Assembly (NCBI GenBank): GCA_902803315.1
Contig: CADCPM010000102.1
Span: 27,610-91,609, forward strand
Source of the DNA: an uncultured Coriobacteriaceae bacterium
GTDB lineage: Bacteria; Actinomycetota; Coriobacteriia; Coriobacteriales; Atopobiaceae
DNA length: 64,000 bases
Direction: 5' to 3'
A program made the translations under genes and the position numbers. Positions within the stretch are counted from its first letter, which is position 1. Every line of letters begins with the position of its first letter. The notes under the pieces were generated by a model that ran no database searches, was not told where the DNA came from, and worked only from the letters and a program-made list of their open reading frames with translations. Positions 1-6,618 of this stretch are shown one piece after another.

Positions 1-71
1 GTCAAGGTAATACGAGCGGTCAGCTAAAGACCTGTCTTTCGGGTATCACGCCACCCTCCCCAAGCCAACTA

Positions 72-425
72 CTACGTTTTGAATGAGCCGAATAGCGTTG
101 CGGCGATAATGGCAAGCACGACGAGCGCCACACCCACAAGTACGATCTTCTGGCCAAGCGGCATGGACAGGTCCTCTCCTGGCTCCATCAGCCTTCGGCC
201 CCGCTCGCGCGCCTGACGTTCGCGAGCGCTCAGTTGCGCTTGCAATTCAGCGTCGGATCTCGATTTCGCACCATTCGACTGCATGCGATCGCGTTCCGCT
301 CTTAGCTGCTCTAACTCCGCCCGTTCTCTCTGGGCTCGCTCTAGCGCCTCGCGCTCAGCCTTTTGAGCCCTCAGCTCCTGAAGCTCCGCCCGTTCGGCAT
401 CGCTTAGCGGCGTATTGTCGGTCAT
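72..425 (-). CDS. Small coiled-coil protein with C-terminal membrane anchor
   Basis: I do not recognise a named family. The 117-residue protein has a charged region rich in Glu, Arg, Gln and Ala over about residues 10-75, typical of a coiled coil, then a single hydrophobic segment of about 20 residues (VLVGVALVVLAIIAATLF) close to the C terminus. That layout suggests a tail-anchored protein with a cytoplasmic helical domain. I chose the ATG at 425 rather than an upstream start at 446 because AGAGGAGG lies 6 bases before it. A dyad (arms GGCCGCAT at 460-467 and ATGCGGCC at 483-490) lies in its upstream region. The layout resembles the larger protein at 16624-17904. Function unknown. Confidence 0.7.
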   Translation of the reverse strand: MTDNTPLSDAERAELQELRAQKAEREALERAQRERAELEQLRAERDRMQSNGAKSRSDAELQAQLSARERQARERGRRLMEPGEDLSMPLGQKIVLVGVALVVLAIIAATLFGSFKT

Positions 426-459
426 GGTCCACCTCCTCTGGCACAAGAGTGTACCCTAA

Positions 460-490
460 GGCCGCATATTTCGAACTCATGGATGCGGCC
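460..490. promoter_or_regulatory. 8-bp inverted repeat upstream of coiled-coil gene
   Basis: Perfect arms GGCCGCAT and ATGCGGCC are separated by 15 bases, 35 bp upstream of the start at 425. It could be an operator or a 5' UTR hairpin. No regulator is assigned. Confidence 0.35.
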
Positions 491-516
491 ATGTCAAAAA
501 CTAACACGGTCGCAAG

Positions 517-633
517 TTGCTGTTCAGACCCCGCGCCTTCGCCGGCCCCGCATATGGCTCCGCGCTCGCTTCGCTCGCTCACTTCGTGAGTCGCCGTTTG
601 CGGCCCGGACAAAGGTGCGGATCTGAACAGCAA
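517..633 (+). repeat. Family 1 hairpin, copy A (upstream of tRNA-Ala)
   Basis: The outer arms TTGCTGTTCAGA (517-528) and TCTGAACAGCAA (622-633) pair perfectly. Inside are GC-rich semi-conserved inner arms with G-U pairs and small internal loops. The apex is the conserved core around 556-595 (GCTCCGCGCTCGC, CTCACTTCGTGAG). The copy lies in the 319-bp gap 426-744, which has no gene. The 10-bp word ACGGTCGCAA flanks it directly at 506-515 and 633-642. Its end is 111 bp before tRNA-Ala. Confidence 0.85.
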
Positions 634-702
634 CGGTCGCAATCCACGACCGGAATCCAAGGCAATCCACGGGCCACTTCTATGGCACGCCATAAAAGAC
701 GC

Positions 703-731
703 TTGACAACCATTTCATGTCCTGCCAAAAT
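703..731 (+). promoter_or_regulatory. Promoter of tRNA-Ala
   Basis: A perfect -35 TTGACA (703-708) is followed by a 17-bp spacer and a -10 CAAAAT (726-731) with an extended TG at 723-724. The tRNA begins 14 bp after the -10. Confidence 0.6.
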
Positions 732-744
732 AGCTTTTGCTTTT

Positions 745-820
745 GGGGATGTAGCTCAGCTGGGAGAGCGCAGCGTTCGCAACGCTGAGGCCGAGGGTTC
801 GAACCCCTTCATCTCCACCA
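745..820 (+). tRNA. tRNA-Ala (anticodon CGC)
   Basis: The 76-nt cloverleaf has acceptor strands GGGGATG and CATCTCC, anticodon stem CAGCG/CGCTG around the loop TTCGCAA (anticodon CGC), T-arm GAGGG-TTCGAAC-CCCTT and an encoded CCA end. It reads GCG alanine codons. Confidence 0.95.
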
Positions 821-829
821 TAACTGTTC

Positions 830-865
830 AGGTCCGGACGAAGCCGTCGTTCGGACCTTTGTTTT
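830..865 (+). terminator. Terminator after tRNA-Ala
   Basis: An AGGTCCG...CGGACCT stem (830-857) is followed by TTTGTTTT. It lies only 10 bp after the tRNA and 16 bp before the next start codon. Confidence 0.65.
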
Positions 866-880
866 ATCGCGAGGAGTTCT

Positions 881-1816
881 ATGTCCGACCCCATGCGTGC
901 ATATCAGAAGTGCGTTCTTTGTCCCCGCAAATGCAAAGCATACCGTCTTGACGGCAAGGCGGGCATCTGCGGTTCCACATCTGCGCTTCGCATTGCACGC
1001 GCAGCCCTCCATTATTGGGAGGAACCACCGGTTTCCGGCGAGGTCGGATCGGGAGCCATCTTCTTTTCTGGCTGTCCCTTACGCTGCGTCTTCTGCCAAA
1101 ACCATCAGATTTCGTCGGAAGGACAAGGGCTGGAGATTAGCGTAGCTCGACTCGCCAAGATCATGCTCGAGCTCGAAGGACAAGGGGCCTTGAACATCAA
1201 TCTCGTCACCCCTTCGCACTTTGCCCCACATGTCGTCGAGGCAGCGCGCCTTGCACGAAATGAGGGCTTATCGATTCCCTTACTCTGCAACACCTCTGGC
1301 TACGAGAGCCCACAAACCATACGGATGCTGTCGGAAGTGGTGGACGTATGGCTCACCGACTTCAAGTATGCAGACCCCTCCTTGGCAGCAAGGCTCTCGG
1401 GCGCACGCGACTATCCCCAAATAGCAAAAGAAGCCCTTAGCCTCATGCTGGAATCCACCCAAAGCAAGGGTGGCCGCCTTGTTTCGAATGACGGGACCAT
1501 GGAGCGTGGGGTCATCGTGCGGCACCTCGTGCTGCCAGGTGAGGTGGCAGATTCATGTGCGGTCCTCGATCTCGTGTGGAAACTGTGCGGTAATGCGGTG
1601 GACCTCTCGATCATGAATCAGTACACACCTAATGAGCGCTGTCGTGCGCAGGGTGGGCCCTTATCGGGAGCGTTGAGCGACGAGGAGTACGAAATCGTTC
1701 TATGCCATGCAGATGACCTTGGGTTCGAACGCCTGTGGTGGCAACAGGGAGGCACGGTATCCGAGAGCTTCGTACCTGCATTCGACGCCACAGGCGTAAG
1801 GGGACCAGAGCTATAG
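881..1816 (+). CDS. Radical SAM protein, PflA-like (COG1313 type)
   Basis: The 311-residue protein has an N-terminal CxxCxxxC cluster (CVLCPRKC), probably an auxiliary metal site. It is followed by the radical SAM motif CPLRCVFC (about residue 70), which binds the 4Fe-4S cluster that cleaves S-adenosylmethionine. Such proteins resemble pyruvate-formate-lyase activating enzymes, but the true target is usually unknown, and no glycyl-radical enzyme lies nearby. The start has GAGGAG 6 bases upstream. The gene sits just after tRNA-Ala and appears monocistronic. The length is normal for the family. The family call is firm; the substrate is not inferable. Confidence 0.85.
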   Translation: MSDPMRAYQKCVLCPRKCKAYRLDGKAGICGSTSALRIARAALHYWEEPPVSGEVGSGAIFFSGCPLRCVFCQNHQISSEGQGLEISVARLAKIMLELEGQGALNINLVTPSHFAPHVVEAARLARNEGLSIPLLCNTSGYESPQTIRMLSEVVDVWLTDFKYADPSLAARLSGARDYPQIAKEALSLMLESTQSKGGRLVSNDGTMERGVIVRHLVLPGEVADSCAVLDLVWKLCGNAVDLSIMNQYTPNERCRAQGGPLSGALSDEEYEIVLCHADDLGFERLWWQQGGTVSESFVPAFDATGVRGPEL

Positions 1817-1856
1817 ACGAAGCGTAGACCAAAAGAAGAATAGAACGCGTCCCCCG

Positions 1857-1927
1857 CCCATGTCTCAATGAACCCACCTCTCAACAGGTGGGTGTCCTCG
1901 ACGCCTGTTCCAGCTTCCTCAACATGG
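1857..1927 (+). other. Possible structured RNA in 325-bp gap
   Basis: The gap 1817-2141 has no gene. It holds a hairpin with arms ACCCACCT and AGGTGGGT (1872-1893), enclosed by a possible outer pair CCCATGT (1857-1863) and ACATGGG (1921-1927). It may be the 3' end structure of the radical SAM gene or part of the next leader. No T-run follows. Confidence 0.3.
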
Positions 1928-2047
1928 GAGGATCCCTGTACTGAGCACGAGATATGGACTCCCAAACAAACATTGTCGGTTCACCCAATTATTAGGGCGG
2001 GAGAACGCTGGTACAATCATACGGCGTTCTTGTGCCCAGAAACAGTC

Positions 2048-2076
2048 TTGACATGCGGCCAATGTGGGAAAAAAAT
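2048..2076 (+). promoter_or_regulatory. Candidate promoter for the GlcNAc-1-P transferase gene
   Basis: A perfect TTGACA (2048-2053) is followed after 17 bp by a weak A-rich -10 (AAAAAT, 2071-2076). It lies 66 bp before the start codon. Confidence 0.35.
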
Positions 2077-2141
2077 AAAGGGATGGCATGAACTGAGGAC
2101 AAGAGCACGAGTTTGCCTTCTTTGGTGCGAGAGGAGCATAC

Positions 2142-3329
2142 ATGGCCAGATGGTGGGCCCCTTTCATAACGCTTTTCGTGTGCTCCATGGTAATTGCCCT
2201 TCTCGCAACACCCTTGGCAAGACGAATTGCGTGGAAAGTCGGCGCGGTAGACAAACCAGGCGCCCGTCGCATCAATCGCCACCCCATTCCGCGCATGGGA
2301 GGCATTGCCATATTCCTTGCTATCTTGGGTGGGATTCTTGTCGAGGGCCTTTTAGGCAAAGCGTTTGGATGGCCACATCTTCTTGTGGAGGAAGGGCCTT
2401 TTGGCAACCGATATGACTACCCCCGAATCGGGCTTGGGTTTTTTATCGTGTTCCTTACCGGCCTTATCGATGACCTTGTGACGCTTTCGCCCAAGCAAAA
2501 GCTCCTCGGACAAATTCTTGGTACCTGCGTCACCGTCTCGGGCGGCCTCGCAATTGACGTTATCGTGAACCCACTCTCCAATGACGGCATCAATCTTGGG
2601 TGGTTCACCTACCCCATAACCGTCATCTACCTTGTGGCCTACACCAACATCTTTAATCTCATCGACGGACTAGACGGATTGGCCGCGGGCATTGCCTGTA
2701 TCGCAAGCGTAACCATGTGGGTCGTGTCAACTATGGCCGGACACTTAGACGCTGCCGCCCTTTCACTCGTACTCGCTGGCGCCACCCTGGGCTTCCTACG
2801 CTATAACTTCAACCCCGCCTCCATATTCATGGGAGATTCGGGGTCTTTGCTCATAGGGTTTGTCCTGGGCTCAATATCGCTCATGTCGGTCCAGCGCATT
2901 GCGGGTCTCACCTCAATAATCATTCCGTTAGTCATAGCCGGCATACCCATCATCGACACGTTTTCGGCCATTGTGCGCCGCGGACGTGCGCACGTGAGCA
3001 TTGGACAGGCCGACAAAGGCCACATTCACCACAGGCTCATGGAGGAGGGATTCAATCAACGCCAGACGGTTTTGTTTATCTATGCTTGGACCACGGTTCT
3101 TTGCATGGGCTCAATCCTTATGACGCAAGTTACGGTTGTTCCCCGTATCGTAATCTTTTGCATACTCATAGCGTCCTCCATCATCTTTGCCATGAGATTG
3201 CACCTCTTCCAGCCCGTTTTGCTCCATCACTACAACCCCGAGACCGGAGCCGACGAGCTTGTGGCACCACAAGACCCCGCTTTCGCCGAAGAGGCACAGA
3301 AGTTCGAGGACGAGCATCCTCTGTTCTAG
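2142..3329 (+). CDS. tagO: Polyprenyl-phosphate N-acetylglucosaminyl-1-phosphate transferase (WecA/TagO/MraY family)
   Basis: The family transfers a GlcNAc-type sugar 1-phosphate from UDP-sugar to undecaprenyl phosphate, the first membrane step for teichoic acid or other wall glycopolymers. The 395-residue protein is very hydrophobic, with about 10-11 membrane segments. It carries the family motifs NLIDGLDGLA (about residue 170), MGDSGSLLIG (about 230) and the HIHHRLM histidine loop (about 298), which contact magnesium, UDP-sugar and lipid. AGGAG precedes the ATG. MraY itself normally lies in the dcw cluster and is shorter, so the TagO/WecA type is more likely. The exact polymer is unknown. 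Confidence 0.85.
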   Translation: MARWWAPFITLFVCSMVIALLATPLARRIAWKVGAVDKPGARRINRHPIPRMGGIAIFLAILGGILVEGLLGKAFGWPHLLVEEGPFGNRYDYPRIGLGFFIVFLTGLIDDLVTLSPKQKLLGQILGTCVTVSGGLAIDVIVNPLSNDGINLGWFTYPITVIYLVAYTNIFNLIDGLDGLAAGIACIASVTMWVVSTMAGHLDAAALSLVLAGATLGFLRYNFNPASIFMGDSGSLLIGFVLGSISLMSVQRIAGLTSIIIPLVIAGIPIIDTFSAIVRRGRAHVSIGQADKGHIHHRLMEEGFNQRQTVLFIYAWTTVLCMGSILMTQVTVVPRIVIFCILIASSIIFAMRLHLFQPVLLHHYNPETGADELVAPQDPAFAEEAQKFEDEHPLF

Positions 3330-3365
3330 GTATGGCATTTGCTCCGGAGCTGCCCTCTAGATAGC

Positions 3366-3413
3366 GGACAGGCCCCTGGTTGGGATTGTTAATTCCCAAC
3401 CAGGGGCCTGTCC
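3366..3413. terminator. Palindrome between convergent genes
   Basis: Perfect 20-bp arms (GGACAGGCCCC... and ...GGGGCCTGTCC) surround an 8-nt loop. It separates the transferase gene (+) from rplT (-) and could end both transcripts, although neither side has a long T-run. Confidence 0.6.
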
Positions 3414-3433
3414 CCAATATAGGGTTATCAGCT

Positions 3434-3799
3434 CTACTCAGCCGACTCCAGTGCCTTCTTGGCAACGGCGGCCAAATCGGCAAAGCCCTTCTCGTCCTCA
3501 TAGGCGATTGCCGAGAGAACCTTACGGTCCAAATCGACGCCAGCCAGCTTGAGGCCATGCATGAACTTGCTATACGACAGGCCGTTCATACGTGCGGCAG
3601 CGTTGATGCGCTGAATCCACAGAGCGCGAATGTCGCGCTTCTTGTTGCGACGATCGCGGTACTGGTACTGGAGCGAGTGTTGCACCTGCTCCTTCATGCC
3701 ACGATAGGTACGTGAACGAACACCGTAGTATCCCTTGGAACGCTGCGCCAGCGTGTTACGCTTCTTGCGGCCGGCAACTGCGCGCTTGACTCGTGCCAT
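3434..3799 (-). CDS. rplT: 50S ribosomal protein L20
   Basis: The 121-residue basic protein begins MARVKRAVAGRKKR, the typical L20 N terminus that threads into 23S rRNA during early 50S assembly, and has the normal length. It is the last gene of the infC-rpmI-rplT operon, 48 bp after rpmI. In other bacteria L20 represses this operon by binding its mRNA leader, and here the leader has a terminator and two small palindromes (4647-4713). Confidence 0.97.
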   Translation of the reverse strand: MARVKRAVAGRKKRNTLAQRSKGYYGVRSRTYRGMKEQVQHSLQYQYRDRRNKKRDIRALWIQRINAAARMNGLSYSKFMHGLKLAGVDLDRKVLSAIAYEDEKGFADLAAVAKKALESAE

Positions 3800-3847
3800 A
3801 CTTAAATCAACTCCTCAAATCAGGCGAGGTACGCAAACAGCGCCTCG

Positions 3848-4042
3848 TTAGTTTCCCATGCGCTGGCTTACGACCTTGGCGTCGCCCTTGCTGAGCTCAG
3901 CCTCCTTGCGGAAGCCACGAATACGCTTGGGCGACTTCTTGGTAAGGATGTGGCTCTTAAAGGCTTTAGCGCGCATGATCTTACCGGTGCCGGTACGGCG
4001 GAAACGCTTTGCCGACCCTTTGTGCGTCTTCATCTTGGGCAT
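3848..4042 (-). CDS. rpmI: 50S ribosomal protein L35
   Basis: The 64-residue basic protein [14 protein letters not shown]... matches L35 in length and in its N-terminal signature. It lies one base after the infC stop codon and upstream of rplT, the standard gene order. Its start has GGAGAAGTAGC upstream inside the infC end, so translational coupling is likely. Confidence 0.96.
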   Translation of the reverse strand: MPKMKTHKGSAKRFRRTGTGKIMRAKAFKSHILTKKSPKRIRGFRKEAELSKGDAKVVSQRMGN

Positions 4043-4043
4043 G

Positions 4044-4625
4044 CTACTTCTCCTTCTTTCCGTTCTTACGTGCAGCTCCCCCCTGCCCGGCGTCTTCCTT
4101 GTCGAAGGCGCCCTTTATGGGAGCGACGAGCATATGCATGTTGCGACCTTCCATCTTGGGCTGTTGCTCCACGGTGGCATAGGGGCGCAAATCCTCGGCA
4201 AGGCGATCGAGTACATTAAGGCCTTGCTCCGGATGGGCCATCTCGCGACCACGGAACATGATGGTTATCTTTACGCGAGCACCTTTGCGCAAAAAGCGCA
4301 TGACGTGGTTCTTCTTGGTCTCGTAGTCGCCCACATCGATCTTCGGGCGGAACTTCATCTCCTTGACCTCAACTCGCACCTGCTTCTTTCGTGCGGCCTT
4401 GGCCTTTCGATCCTGCTCGTACTTGTATTTGCGATAGTCCATTACCTTGCAAACGGGCGGCTCGGCATTGGGGGCTATCTCCACCAAGTCCATGTTCTGT
4501 TCTTCCGCAATGCGCAGGGCGTTACGAATTCCAAAGAGACCGAGTTGCGTACCATCCGACCCGATGAGTCGGCAGGAAGTCGCCGTAATCTCTTCGTTTA
4601 TGCGAGGACCCTCGTTCTTGGCTAT
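4044..4625 (-). CDS. infC: Translation initiation factor IF-3, apparent AUA start
   Basis: IF-3 binds the 30S subunit and rejects wrong start codons. The C-terminal part ([32 protein letters not shown]) is clear IF-3. An ATG at 4493 would remove 44 conserved N-terminal residues. Reading upstream in frame restores the family N terminus ([29 protein letters not shown]). In that frame a TAG stands at 4629-4631, followed by AAG and then ATA (4623-4625), with GGGAAGGTG 6 bases before the ATA. The only start that fits is ATA, giving 193 residues. E. coli infC uses AUU, which lets IF-3 repress its own mRNA, and the same logic is inferred here. Heads the infC-rpmI-rplT operon. Confidence 0.9.
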   Translation of the reverse strand: MAKNEGPRINEEITATSCRLIGSDGTQLGLFGIRNALRIAEEQNMDLVEIAPNAEPPVCKVMDYRKYKYEQDRKAKAARKKQVRVEVKEMKFRPKIDVGDYETKKNHVMRFLRKGARVKITIMFRGREMAHPEQGLNVLDRLAEDLRPYATVEQQPKMEGRNMHMLVAPIKGAFDKEDAGQGGAARKNGKKEK

Positions 4626-4646
4626 CTTCTACACCTTCCCTTCTGT

Positions 4647-4713
4647 GCGACGTACGTCGCCTCGGCTGCGGCAAGCCGCAATAAAAAAACTCCCCGCCAA
4701 GAGAGCCGAGGAG
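4647..4713 (-). promoter_or_regulatory. infC leader: intrinsic terminator and two palindromes
   Basis: On the minus strand a GC-rich stem (4690-4713) is followed by seven T (4683-4689), forming an intrinsic terminator inside the 5' leader. Then come two perfect palindromes, TGCGGCTTGCCGCA (4667-4680) and GCGACGTACGTCGC (4647-4660), just before the ribosome binding site. This fits an attenuation leader of the L20/infC kind. An alternative antiterminator fold is not proven. Confidence 0.65.
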
Positions 4714-4917
4714 AGACATGCGCATAATGCGCAAAAGGAGCAGAAGAGCTCGATATTTGTCTGACCAGGCAGCTGCACTTGGCGCCACGTAGGTGGGAAC
4801 GCTTTCGTTCCGCTTTACACAATGTGGTATCTTAACGTCCCACACATGTTTTTGCAAGCAATCATCTGTGTAGTTTTAGCGCTGACAATTGCCTGGCAAG
4901 AGAGGACGGGAGTCTGG

Positions 4918-5499
4918 ATGCGTTTCGCGAACCAGCATACGACGCTAGCCCTTATGCTTGCGCTTACGATTTGCGGATGCTCTGCACCCGTTTCCAGGCA
5001 GGCACAAGCCCCGTCTTCGAGCGTGCCAACGCCATCCGTCACATCATATCGTCCCGCTTTGCTGGAAGAGCTGGACAGCAAAACCACGGACTTCAGTGAC
5101 ACATCGTTTCAATCATGTGTTTCGGGATGGTTCTCGGCCTACGTAGCCTCTCGTGTGGTGGAGGTCACGCCCAGCCGATCCGAGACAACTTCGTTTGGCC
5201 CTTGGACTGCAGAGAAGGAGTATGGCACAGCCGATGCCCGTGAGGATGGCAGTCTTACCGAGTGGGCAGACAACTATTACATCACGCATGAGTGGTCCCC
5301 CATCGGACAGCAGATTCTCTCCTTCGTTCCTGGCGATACGGTTACCGTAAACGGGCGTACCGTCAAAATCCAGCGCATATTCAACTATCCCAAGGAGAGC
5401 TTCTCGGATGAGATTCTCGAGCTCTCCGGGCCGAACGCCGTGGTATTCCAAACGTGCTACCCGAATTCAGACGAGAATCGCATTGCGTTTGGGGCCTGA
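4918..5499 (+). CDS. Sortase-like lipoprotein
   Basis: The 193-residue form starts at ATG 4918, because an ACGGGAG site precedes it and it gives a clean lipoprotein signal (MRFANQHTTLALMLALTICGC, modified Cys near residue 20). The C-terminal half carries sortase hallmarks: a catalytic-type His in YITHEW, then GDTVTVNGR and a strand ending FQTC with the nucleophile Cys. An Arg follows 8 residues later (ENRIAFG). Sortases join LPXTG-type proteins to the wall or polymerise pili, usually held by an N-terminal membrane helix rather than a lipid anchor. No pilin or LPXTG substrate lies nearby. The function is inferred from motifs only. Confidence 0.65.
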   Translation: MRFANQHTTLALMLALTICGCSAPVSRQAQAPSSSVPTPSVTSYRPALLEELDSKTTDFSDTSFQSCVSGWFSAYVASRVVEVTPSRSETTSFGPWTAEKEYGTADAREDGSLTEWADNYYITHEWSPIGQQILSFVPGDTVTVNGRTVKIQRIFNYPKESFSDEILELSGPNAVVFQTCYPNSDENRIAFGA

Positions 5500-5516
5500 C
5501 CGTGTAGCACCTCACG

Positions 5517-5596
5517 CCCGCGCCCTATCCGCATACGGCTCCGCGCTCGCTTCGCTCGCTCACTTCGTGAGTCGCCGCTTGCGGATAGGGCACGGG
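5517..5596 (+). repeat. Family 1 hairpin, copy B
   Basis: Arms CCCGCGCCCTATCCGCA (5517-5533) and TGCGGATAGGGCACGGG (5580-5596) pair with one G-U and enclose the conserved core. It is the first of two tandem copies in the 326-bp gap 5500-5825, which has no gene. Confidence 0.85.
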
Positions 5597-5615
5597 TACG
5601 GGGATTATGGGCACG

Positions 5616-5747
5616 TCGCCGGTTACAGTCCAGGCCCCCGCGCCCTCGCCGGTCCCGCATACGGCTCCGCGCTCGCTTCGCTCGCTCACTTCGTGAGTCG
5701 CCGCTTGCGGGCCGGACGAAGGCGCGGGGGCCTGGACTGTAACCGGC
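5616..5747 (+). repeat. Family 1 hairpin, copy C (upstream of tRNA-Leu)
   Basis: Arms of about 44 nt, including GGTTACAGTCCAGGCCCC and its complement GGGGCCTGGACTGTAACC, enclose the same core. The inner arms resemble copy A and the right arm of copy G; the outer arms are unique. It ends 78 bp before tRNA-Leu. Confidence 0.85.
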
Positions 5748-5800
5748 GCTGGTTTAGGGCATCGCATATTTTAAAACATGCCGTCTTTTTTCCGTGAGTG

Positions 5801-5809
5801 TGCTATAGT
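5801..5809 (+). promoter_or_regulatory. Extended -10 promoter of tRNA-Leu
   Basis: TGCTATAGT is an extended -10 element (TATAGT at 5804-5809) 16 bp before the tRNA. No good -35 is visible. Confidence 0.55.
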
Positions 5810-5825
5810 CTTTCTACGCACTCAT

Positions 5826-5910
5826 GCCCGAGTGGCGGAATTGGCAGACGCGGAGGTCTCAAAAACCTTTGTCGAAAGACGTGTGAGTTCGAGTCTCACC
5901 TCGGGCACCA
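5826..5910 (+). tRNA. tRNA-Leu (anticodon CAA)
   Basis: This is an 85-nt class II tRNA with acceptor GCCCGAG/CTCGGGC, anticodon loop CTCAAAA (anticodon CAA), a long variable arm, a T-arm with GTTCGAG and an encoded CCA. Confidence 0.95.
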
Positions 5911-5922
5911 ACTGAGTTTCCC

Positions 5923-5945
5923 AAGCCTCCACAGGAGGCTTTTTT
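5923..5945 (+). terminator. Terminator after tRNA-Leu
   Basis: The hairpin AAGCCTCC-ACA-GGAGGCTT runs straight into a T-tract, 13 bp after the tRNA. Confidence 0.85.
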
Positions 5946-5984
5946 CATAAGCGCCCATACACCTATAGCCTAGGACCCAACGAC

Positions 5985-6617
5985 CTACGATAGCCACGGA
6001 TTTGTGGCAATCTCCTGCCCCATGGTCGTCGCCGGACCATGCCCGCACAGCAGCACCGTCTCCGGAGGTATGACCTGCTTGAGCTTTGCAAGTGTGCGCA
6101 TAAGTGCCTGATGGTCGCCACCCGCGAGGTCCGTACGGCCACACGAACCCGCAAAAAGGGTGTCACCCATAAACGCGACGCCGTCGCCCAGAAGGACGAT
6201 ACCACCCTCTGTGTGTCCAGGGGCATCGATAACCTGCAAGGTCTCGCTGCCTACGGTTACCACGTCACCTTCCGAGAGCATCCTGTCTGGCGCTGGTGGA
6301 TCCTCAAGGTCACTTTGGAACACATCGAACACATGGGAGGACATCTCAATCGCACGTTGGGCTCGTGCCGCATCGTTTCGCCCTATAAGAAAGGGGGCGC
6401 CCGTCGCGCGCTTGAGAGCCGCCACGCCACACACGTGGTCGTGATGGCCATGCGTTGCCACGATGCTCGTTACCCGTACGTCACGTAGTTCATCCGCGAT
6501 CTTGTCGCCCGCGGCGCCAGGATCTATTACCAAGCACTCTCCCTCGCTCACAAGCGCGTAGCAATTGGTTTGAATCGCCCCCACAACAAACTGCCTCAGC
6601 GTGGAATGCTCATTCAT
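5985..6617 (-). CDS. Metallo-beta-lactamase-fold hydrolase (glyoxalase II-like)
   Basis: The 210-residue protein has the zinc motif THGHHDH (about residue 55), a second His in APGHTEGG (about 135), the bridging Asp in FMGDTLF and a final His in LLCGHGP. These are the ligands of the di-zinc site of hydroxyacylglutathione hydrolase-like enzymes. These small bacterial forms act on thioesters or related substrates. The substrate is unknown. It starts two bases after the rel stop codon region and is the last gene of the recJ-rel operon. Confidence 0.85.
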   Translation of the reverse strand: MNEHSTLRQFVVGAIQTNCYALVSEGECLVIDPGAAGDKIADELRDVRVTSIVATHGHHDHVCGVAALKRATGAPFLIGRNDAARAQRAIEMSSHVFDVFQSDLEDPPAPDRMLSEGDVVTVGSETLQVIDAPGHTEGGIVLLGDGVAFMGDTLFAGSCGRTDLAGGDHQALMRTLAKLKQVIPPETVLLCGHGPATTMGQEIATNPWLS

Positions 6618-6618
6618 G

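Noticed and set aside
517..951. 144-residue ORF spanning the hairpin and tRNA-Ala
   Set aside because: Its middle (DVAQLGERSVRNAEAEGSNPF) is a well-known false peptide from reading through a tRNA gene, and the start lies in the family 1 repeat.
3858..4727. 289-residue plus-strand ORF
   Set aside because: It is antisense to rpmI and infC, both certain.
5525..5767. ORFs with repeated SERSERG and SLAHFVSRR peptides
   Set aside because: They are translations of family 1 hairpins B and C on either strand, not genes.
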